6,933 nucleotides of DNA from a bacterium. GTDB taxonomy: Bacteria; Babelota; Babeliae; Babelales; RVW-14. A program made the position numbers and the translations under genes. The stretch covers positions 1 to 6,933 of the forward strand of contig JAUIHA010000041.1 of NCBI GenBank assembly GCA_030432505.1. Reading direction: 5' to 3'. Under the pieces are notes generated by a model. The model ran no database searches and was not told where the DNA came from. It saw nothing but the letters and a program-made list of their open reading frames with translations. Positions 1 to 4,880 of this stretch are shown here, piece by piece (positions within the stretch are counted from its first letter, which is position 1; each line of letters opens with the position of its first letter).

Positions 1-1397
1 GCGAAAATCAGGAGGGCAATGCTGTTGCTCAAGCCCACATGCCCTGCTGGAATGATTTGTTAAGTCGTTATCCACATACGTACCTGCATGCTTCAGGTGA
101 CCATGTCGGTCTTTTGCCTGGAACTATTGGTAATTCTGAAGTTGGACATTTGACTATTGGCGCAGGAAGAGTAATCAAAAGTATTTTGGTGAGGTTTCAC
201 GAAGCAATTGATAACGGCAGCTTTTTTCAACATAAGCTACTTCTTAAAAAACTGAATAATCTAAAAGAGCATAATAAAGCGTTGCATCTCATGGGCCTTG
301 TTTCTGATGGCGGAGTGCATAGTCATGAAAAGCATCTGCATGCTTTAATCAAACTTGCGACACAAGTTGGCATTGAAAAAATTTATATTCATGCATTTCT
401 TGATGGTCGTGATGTTCCTCCGATGTCCGCTGAAAAATATTTACAGAGGCTTAAAGGTGCAACGCTTGCAAGTATTCATGGACGCTTTTATGCAATGGAC
501 CGGGATAACAATTTTGATAGAACACAAAGAAGTATTGATATTTTGCTTGGCAAAGGTGATGCGGTTGATAAAACCTGGCAGGAAGTTTTGCATGCTCAGT
601 ATGAGCAAAAGATCACGGATGAATTTATAGAACCCACCTTGTTCTGTGCTGATGGTATTGTGAAAGAGGGTGATGGTGTTATATTTTTTAACTTTCGGCC
701 AGATCGTGCACGTCAGTTGTCGCAATATTTTTTAAAGCAAGACGCGTTAAATCTTTCATTTTTTATAACAACATCTCGCTATGGGAAAGAATTTACTAAC
801 GACGTATTGTTTGAGCGTGAAGAGATTACCGATACTCTTCTTGAGAAAATTGCCAAGCAATACCCAGACGAGAACATCTTTGTAATCGCTGAAACTGAAA
901 AATATGCGCATGTTACGTATTTCTTCAAAGGCATGCGTGAAAATCAGTTGCTTAGTGAACAGCGTGTGCTCATTCCATCGCTCAAGGAAAAAAACTATGT
1001 TGAGCATCCAGCAATGTCTGCACCTGACATTACACAAACAATTGTTGAGTCGCTAACTGAAGATCCTGCTATTTTTTACTTGGTAAACTATGCCAATGCG
1101 GACATGGTTGGTCACTCCGGAAACTTGCAGGCAACCATTAGAGCATGTGAGTGTATTGATAAACAACTTAAGATTTTATACGAAGAGGTTGTTATAAAGC
1201 GTGGGGGAATACTCTTTGTTACCGCTGATCATGGAAATGCCGAGGAGATGTTTGATGAAAAAAGTGGACAGTCAAAAACAGCTCACTCATTAAATAAAGT
1301 TCCGTTTGTAGTTGTTGGTGATGTTTCGGAGAATGTTTTGCAGGCATGTATTGGACTAGCAGATGTAGCACAGGTTATTCTTCGTTTTATTGAGTAG
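1..1397 (+). CDS. gpmI: 2,3-bisphosphoglycerate-independent phosphoglycerate mutase, 5' end cut by window edge
   Basis: GpmI interconverts 3-phosphoglycerate and 2-phosphoglycerate in glycolysis and gluconeogenesis in the cytosol. It is a metal-dependent (usually Mn2+) enzyme of the alkaline phosphatase superfamily. The frame is open from the first full codon at position 3, and the residues before the ATG at 39 (ENQEGNAVAQAH) match the family's N-terminal region, so 39 is an internal Met. By alignment to Bacillus GpmI about 17 residues, including the first metal-binding Asp, lie upstream. Numbering from the Met at 39, visible motifs are NSEVGH (32-37; catalytic Ser33, codon 135-137), SDGGVHSH (89-96), DGRD (122-125), RFYAMDRDNNFDR (149-161), NFRPDRARQ (218-226), AETEKYAHVT (285-294), the metal ligands Asp355 and His359 in NADMVGH, Asp397-His398 in TADHGN, and His416 in KTAHS. 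Every catalytic residue in view is intact. The last 11 bp overlap the convergent permease gene. Confidence 0.97.
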   Translation, partial: ENQEGNAVAQAHMPCWNDLLSRYPHTYLHASGDHVGLLPGTIGNSEVGHLTIGAGRVIKSILVRFHEAIDNGSFFQHKLLLKKLNNLKEHNKALHLMGLVSDGGVHSHEKHLHALIKLATQVGIEKIYIHAFLDGRDVPPMSAEKYLQRLKGATLASIHGRFYAMDRDNNFDRTQRSIDILLGKGDAVDKTWQEVLHAQYEQKITDEFIEPTLFCADGIVKEGDGVIFFNFRPDRARQLSQYFLKQDALNLSFFITTSRYGKEFTNDVLFEREEITDTLLEKIAKQYPDENIFVIAETEKYAHVTYFFKGMRENQLLSEQRVLIPSLKEKNYVEHPAMSAPDITQTIVESLTEDPAIFYLVNYANADMVGHSGNLQATIRACECIDKQLKILYEEVVIKRGGILFVTADHGNAEEMFDEKSGQSKTAHSLNKVPFVVVGDVSENVLQACIGLADVAQVILRFIE

Positions 1398-2658
1398 CTT
1401 TCGTTTTGAAGAAACTAATTGTGCAGCCAATAAAAAATATTGAAAGAAATGATACCGACACACCAAAGGTAATAATATTTTTTAAGCATAGCGCAATAAC
1501 GCCTGTACAACTCAAGATAGCAAGTTTTGGTATCCATGATGAAAGAGTGGATTGATGCTCTCTTTTTGTTGCCTGGTATGCCGCACATGATGTGAGTAGG
1601 TGTGAAAGATACATGGCAAACACCGTCATGTTTTGCAGGGGTATCTGGCTTTGTGTAATTGTAATGATCAGTGCTGCAATGAAACCTTCAATACATAAAC
1701 TTACCCATGGTACATGATGACTTTCTGATACCTTTGTTAAAAATTTGGCAAAAGGGAAATGTCCGTTGCTGGCAAGCGTGTGCATATTCCAACAGTTAGT
1801 GGTAATCATAGAAAATGATCCACCAATGATTGAAGTGAAAACAATTGCATTCAAAAGTTTTCCAAATAATGACTGCCCAGGCATAACTTTAAGACCAAGC
1901 GCAAGAAGTGATTCATGTGATTGCATAAGCTCGGGCCCTAAAACGCTATAGAGGCATAAACTGAAAATACCGTAGATAAAGACAACGGAAGTGAACGCAA
2001 TGATAATTGCTTTCTTAATGTTTACTGTAGGGTTTTCAACAAAGCTTCCAACACTACAAATTACTTCAAAGCCCGCATATGCATACAGAGTGATGGGGAT
2101 GAGTTGTACAAGTGATGACCCTGTTGGCAAGGTGCTACTGAAAAAGTTTGGTTCGAAATAGAAGAAACTTAAAATGAAAGTAATAACAACAGGAACTGCT
2201 TTTAAAAAATTAAAAAAGTATTGTGCTCTGCCGCCTAAACTAAGGCCACCGATGTTTAGGAGAATGAGTATTGCAATAACGCCGTAGTCTAAAAACAGCG
2301 TAGGAATATTAGCAAGAGCGGGTGTATGCTTTTGTATAAATGCGGTGAATGCATGCAAAATAAAAACAGCCGAAACAGTTTTTCCAATGAAGTAGCTCCA
2401 TCCACTTAAAAAACCAAGAGGTCTATTCAGGTATGTTTTACTGTAAACATAAAGTCCACCTGAAACAGGCAAAAAAGTACTGAGTTCTGCCATGCTTAAG
2501 ATGAGTGGAAAAATTAATGCTGCAGAAAAAATATAACCAAGAAAACCATATTGACCAGCGGTTATGGTGAGTGCTTTAGGATTTAAAAAGAGGCCTGCAC
2601 CGACAATGGTGTTGGTACAAATAAGAACGGCAGCCGTAAGGCTGATTTTTTTTTTCAT
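1387..2658 (-). CDS. APC-superfamily amino acid permease, downstream copy of a tandem pair
   Basis: A 423-residue inner-membrane transporter with about 12 hydrophobic segments, normal for the amino acid-polyamine-organocation superfamily. Seen directly: the unwound TM1 motif GAGLF (20-24), matching the family's GSGxF substrate-carboxylate site; PVSGGLYVY (64-72) followed by GFLSGWSYF (82-90); the TM6 segment YAYAGFE (192-198); and ENPTVNIKKAI (208-218), the usual loop after TM6. Aligned with the arginine/agmatine antiporter AdiC, Glu198 falls at the Glu208 position and Tyr192 at the Trp202 gate. Substrate, and whether it imports or exchanges, cannot be read from the sequence. The ATG (complement 2656-2658) is followed by a run of ten A. 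No clear Shine-Dalgarno sequence lies in the 16 bp after the upstream permease stop, so translational coupling is plausible. The stop overlaps the end of gpmI on the other strand. Confidence 0.92.
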   Translation of the reverse strand: MKKKISLTAAVLICTNTIVGAGLFLNPKALTITAGQYGFLGYIFSAALIFPLILSMAELSTFLPVSGGLYVYSKTYLNRPLGFLSGWSYFIGKTVSAVFILHAFTAFIQKHTPALANIPTLFLDYGVIAILILLNIGGLSLGGRAQYFFNFLKAVPVVITFILSFFYFEPNFFSSTLPTGSSLVQLIPITLYAYAGFEVICSVGSFVENPTVNIKKAIIIAFTSVVFIYGIFSLCLYSVLGPELMQSHESLLALGLKVMPGQSLFGKLLNAIVFTSIIGGSFSMITTNCWNMHTLASNGHFPFAKFLTKVSESHHVPWVSLCIEGFIAALIITITQSQIPLQNMTVFAMYLSHLLTSCAAYQATKREHQSTLSSWIPKLAILSCTGVIALCLKNIITFGVSVSFLSIFFIGCTISFFKTKATQ

Positions 2659-2674
2659 GATATTTCAAACTTGG

Positions 2675-3967
2675 CTAAATTTTTATATTTTTCACCTTGT
2701 ACAAATATATTCTTTTGCCTAAAGCGAGCAGGCATCCTGTAAAGAATATCGAAAGAAATGAAAAAGATATACCAAATTTAATGATGTTGCGTAGGCATAT
2801 GGCAACTATTCCTCCACATACTAAAATAGCCAGGAGCGGAAGCCATTTTGGAATAATAGCATTTTGATCTTTTTGCACCGCTTTGTATGCAGCAATTGAT
2901 GTGAGAAGAAATGAAAAATAAAGAGCAAATACAGACATATTTTGCAAAGGTAACTGTGCACTACTAATCATAATAATAAGCATTGCAATACATCCTTCAA
3001 TCAGCAAACTTACCCATGGAACATGTTTTTTGCTTACTTTTGCAAGGAATGTTTTCCCTGGTAAATGGTTGTTATTTGCAAGTGTGTATAAATTCCAACA
3101 GTTGCTGGTGAGTACGCAGTATGCACCGCCAATGATTGATGAGAAAACAATACCGTTAACAATTCTGCCAATTGTTGGATTTCCGGACAATGCTTTTATT
3201 CCGAGTGAAAGTATTGGAGCATTTGTTATGAGCAGGCTATTGCCAAGTGCACCGTAGAGTAGAACGCTAAAGAGCGTGTATAATACAATAACTGAGCTGA
3301 ATGCGGTAAGAATTGCGCGTTTAATATTTTTGGTCGGATTTTCAACTTGTCCGCCAACAGAACAAATCATCTCAAAGCCTGCAAGTGCAAACAGAGAAAT
3401 AGGGAGTATGCCGATCACGTTGCGCGGAGTCGTTTGTGTGAAATCAAAAAGAGAAGCATTGAATAATTTGAACCCTGCAAAGAAAACAAAAAGAATAGGC
3501 AGTGCTTTGAGGGTTGTGAAAAAATATTGTATTTTTCCTCCTGTTTTCACGCCGAGCATATTAATAATGGCAAGTAAAAGTATCGTTGTCGCATCAAGAA
3601 GATACGTTGAAAAGGGCGCTAAGAATACTATTTTCGATTGAAAATATGAAACGAATGTATGGACAAGAAAGCCGACGGCCACACTTTTTGACAGAAAATA
3701 ACTCCATCCCGTTATAAACCCAACAGTTGAATGAATATACGTTTTGCTATAAACATACAGGCCTCCTGAGACCGGCTGCAATTTTGCGAGCTCCGCAAGA
3801 CTCAAAATATACGGAAAAATGATGATTGCTGCAATCAGATAGCCAAAGCAACCCAGTGCTCCACTGAGTCGTGTGAGCTCTTTTGGATTAATAAAGAGTG
3901 ATGCCCCCACAATAGTATTGAGGCAGATGAGTGTCGCCCCTGTGAGGCTAATTTTATGGTGAGGCAT
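2675..3967 (-). CDS. APC-superfamily amino acid permease, upstream copy of a tandem pair
   Basis: A 430-residue multi-pass membrane transporter, paralogous to its downstream neighbour; by eye about half of the aligned residues are identical, and gaps are few. Family marks: TM1 motif GASLF (21-25), PVSGGLYVY (65-73), GFITGWSYF (83-91), TM6 segment FALAGFE (193-199), ENPTKNIKRAI (209-219) and a shared late segment LPLQNMSVFALY (339-350). Relative to the neighbour, Ser replaces Gly in the TM1 substrate motif and Phe replaces Tyr at the position of the AdiC Trp202 gate, while the TM6 Glu (Glu199) is kept. This suggests a related but not identical substrate range; that is inference. The ATG (complement 3965-3967) has a weak GGGA Shine-Dalgarno sequence about 6 nt upstream. 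It is the first gene of the pair, with a basic C-terminal tail (KRIYLYKVKNIKI). The exact substrate is unknown. Confidence 0.92.
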   Translation of the reverse strand: MPHHKISLTGATLICLNTIVGASLFINPKELTRLSGALGCFGYLIAAIIIFPYILSLAELAKLQPVSGGLYVYSKTYIHSTVGFITGWSYFLSKSVAVGFLVHTFVSYFQSKIVFLAPFSTYLLDATTILLLAIINMLGVKTGGKIQYFFTTLKALPILFVFFAGFKLFNASLFDFTQTTPRNVIGILPISLFALAGFEMICSVGGQVENPTKNIKRAILTAFSSVIVLYTLFSVLLYGALGNSLLITNAPILSLGIKALSGNPTIGRIVNGIVFSSIIGGAYCVLTSNCWNLYTLANNNHLPGKTFLAKVSKKHVPWVSLLIEGCIAMLIIMISSAQLPLQNMSVFALYFSFLLTSIAAYKAVQKDQNAIIPKWLPLLAILVCGGIVAICLRNIIKFGISFSFLSIFFTGCLLALGKRIYLYKVKNIKI

Positions 3968-4024
3968 AGTTTTCCCAGTAAAATTGTATAAAGCCTAGTG
4001 TTTTATTTCTATTTGTATGTTTTT

Positions 4025-4054
4025 ATTATACATTAATTACCGAGTAAAAATGAA
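4025..4054 (-). promoter_or_regulatory. Candidate promoter of the permease pair
   Basis: On the minus strand a consensus TATAAT -10 (complement 4025-4030) lies 57 bp upstream of the first permease ATG. The best -35, TTCATT (complement 4049-4054, 18-nt spacer), matches TTGACA at only three positions and there is no proper TGn extension. It sits just downstream of the bioY terminator hairpin, which fits the permeases having their own transcript. The -10 is convincing, the -35 is not. Confidence 0.42.
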
Positions 4055-4056
4055 GG

Positions 4057-4079
4057 AAACCCCTTTATTTTAGGGGTTT
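4057..4079 (-). terminator. Probable terminator of the bioY transcript (imperfect)
   Basis: An 8-bp perfect stem (arms 4057-4064 and 4072-4079, AAACCCCT pairing with AGGGGTTT) with a 7-nt loop lies 27 bp beyond the bioY stop. On the minus strand the stem ends in TTT and is then followed by CCTTCATTTTT, an interrupted T tract, so termination may be leaky. On the plus strand TTTT follows within the arm, but no plus-strand gene leads into it. A second hairpin (arms 4100-4108 and 4112-4120, one mismatch on the minus strand, loop of 3) overlaps the bioY stop codon and is followed on that strand by TTTTCATTTT; it could act with the first. Confidence 0.5.
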
Positions 4080-4106
4080 TAGAGTTTTTCTGAAAATGAA
4101 AAGGGG

Positions 4107-4664
4107 CTAGAAGCCTCTTTTTGCTTTCATGATGAAGAGCATTATTGCTGGCTTTATAAAGAAATCACCTATGAGAAAGGGATAAAGCCCGATTTGAAGG
4201 AGGTTGTTGAATGGGACAAAAAGTGCGAGCTGGCTAAGAGCGAAGGCATAATAAATAGCATTAGCTATGAGCAGTTTGCCTAAAAATGAAGGCAGAGAGC
4301 GTTTTCCTGTACTCATGGTAAGCATAAGAAACATTGCTGCCAAAGCAAATCCTATCAGATAGCCACCAGTTGGGCCCATGAGGTGTCCTATCCCGCCTCG
4401 CATAGCGGTGAAGAATGGCGCTCCAATGATTCCTTGCCCCAGGTAGGCAAAATAGGCGTATACACCATTCCATCCAAATAAGAAGACACAGGCAAAAATT
4501 GGAAGAGGATGAGGATAAATAGGTACAAGCTTAAAGGGAAGAGGTATGGTTAATTGGGCACATAGAGCATAAATCCATGATAAAACCATGATAAATGCAA
4601 ATGAATAGAGCTTGGATTGATTGATTTTATCTAAAATTGCGAGATAAATTTTTTTTGTTTTCAC
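4107..4664 (-). CDS. bioY: BioY family biotin transporter (substrate-binding S component)
   Basis: BioY is the membrane protein that captures biotin. It works with an energy-coupling-factor module (EcfT plus two ATPases) or, in some bacteria, alone. This 185-residue protein has the usual family length and about six membrane segments. Diagnostic motifs are GAPFF (81-85), RGGIGHLMGPTGGYLIGF (89-106), the biotin-site signature, and YPFLIGDFFIK (161-171) near the C terminus, matching the family PFxxGDxxK pattern. The start is GTG (complement 4662-4664), chosen because AGGAG lies 9 nt upstream (complement 4674-4678) and the next Met (residue 26) would remove the first membrane helix. No ecfA, ecfT or biotin synthesis gene is in view, so it is a solitary bioY that either shares an ECF module encoded elsewhere or acts alone. 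It is divergent from the pyrophosphatase gene. An inverted repeat upstream could be an operator. Confidence 0.94.
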   Translation of the reverse strand: MKTKKIYLAILDKINQSKLYSFAFIMVLSWIYALCAQLTIPLPFKLVPIYPHPLPIFACVFLFGWNGVYAYFAYLGQGIIGAPFFTAMRGGIGHLMGPTGGYLIGFALAAMFLMLTMSTGKRSLPSFLGKLLIANAIYYAFALSQLALFVPFNNLLQIGLYPFLIGDFFIKPAIMLFIMKAKRGF

Positions 4665-4673
4665 CCTTGTAAT

Positions 4674-4678
4674 CTCCT
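4674..4678 (-). promoter_or_regulatory. Shine-Dalgarno sequence setting the bioY GTG start
   Basis: AGGAG on the minus strand, 9 nt before the GTG at complement 4662-4664. It supports a GTG start where no ATG is available before residue 26. Confidence 0.75.
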
Positions 4679-4706
4679 GGTTTTTATAGGGTTTTTTTGT
4701 TTTTTC

Positions 4707-4721
4707 AGGTTAAGTTAACCT
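4707..4721. promoter_or_regulatory. Perfect 15-bp inverted repeat between bioY and the pyrophosphatase gene, possible operator
   Basis: AGGTTAA and TTAACCT form perfect 7-bp arms around a single central G. The repeat lies 42 bp upstream of the bioY GTG and 63 bp upstream of the pyrophosphatase -35. On the bioY strand it falls in promoter territory: TATAAA (complement 4683-4688) is a possible -10 downstream of it, and GATAAT (complement 4726-4731) one upstream, neither with a good -35. The arms contain GGTTAA/TTAACC, as in BirA half-sites, but BirA operators separate the halves by about 15 bp in the opposite arrangement, so this is not a standard BirA site. The regulator is unknown. Confidence 0.4.
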
Positions 4722-4784
4722 AGAGATTATCTTTTTTTGCTTGTGATGCAACCGCCCCCAAAAAATATTTTTTCTCAAGATTTG

Positions 4785-4813
4785 TTTACAAAACGCTTTT
4801 CTGCTTTTATTAT
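4785..4813 (+). promoter_or_regulatory. Sigma70-type promoter of the pyrophosphatase gene
   Basis: TTTACA (4785-4790) and TATTAT (4808-4813), each 5 of 6 to consensus, are separated by exactly 17 nt. Transcription would start near 4820, giving a leader of about 60 nt before ATG 4881. A second TATAAT (4827-4832) without a good -35 lies just downstream. The position also argues against translation starting at the in-frame TTG at 4737, which would be upstream of the transcription start. Confidence 0.6.
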
Positions 4814-4869
4814 TTCAATCTCTGTATATAATTTTTGTTATGTGTTGGGTTACAATTTTTCTGTTTTAT

Positions 4870-4874
4870 GGGAG
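4870..4874 (+). promoter_or_regulatory. Shine-Dalgarno sequence setting the pyrophosphatase ATG start
   Basis: GGGAG lies 6 nt before ATG 4881. It decides this start over the TTG 144 nt upstream in the same frame, which is preceded only by a T tract and has no Shine-Dalgarno sequence. Confidence 0.75.
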
Positions 4875-4880
4875 CAGTTC

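Noticed and set aside
39..41. ATG at 39 as the start of the phosphoglycerate mutase
   Set aside because: Residues encoded just upstream (EGNAVAQA) are conserved in GpmI, so the true start is outside the window.
3276..3641. Plus-strand open frame of 121 codons opposite the upstream permease
   Set aside because: The minus-strand permease is intact and conserved over this stretch; the plus-strand product has no recognisable features.
4667..4698. Possible BirA operator over the bioY ribosome-binding site (TTGTAATCT, 14 nt, GGTTTTTTT)
   Set aside because: The left half matches the TTGTAAACC consensus at 7 of 9 positions, but the right half matches GGTTTACAA only in its first five bases within a T-rich tract, which is expected by chance.
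4783..4791. TGTTTACAA, 8 of 9 to a BirA right half-site
   Set aside because: No left half-site lies at the required distance, and the bases are explained by the pyrophosphatase -35 region.
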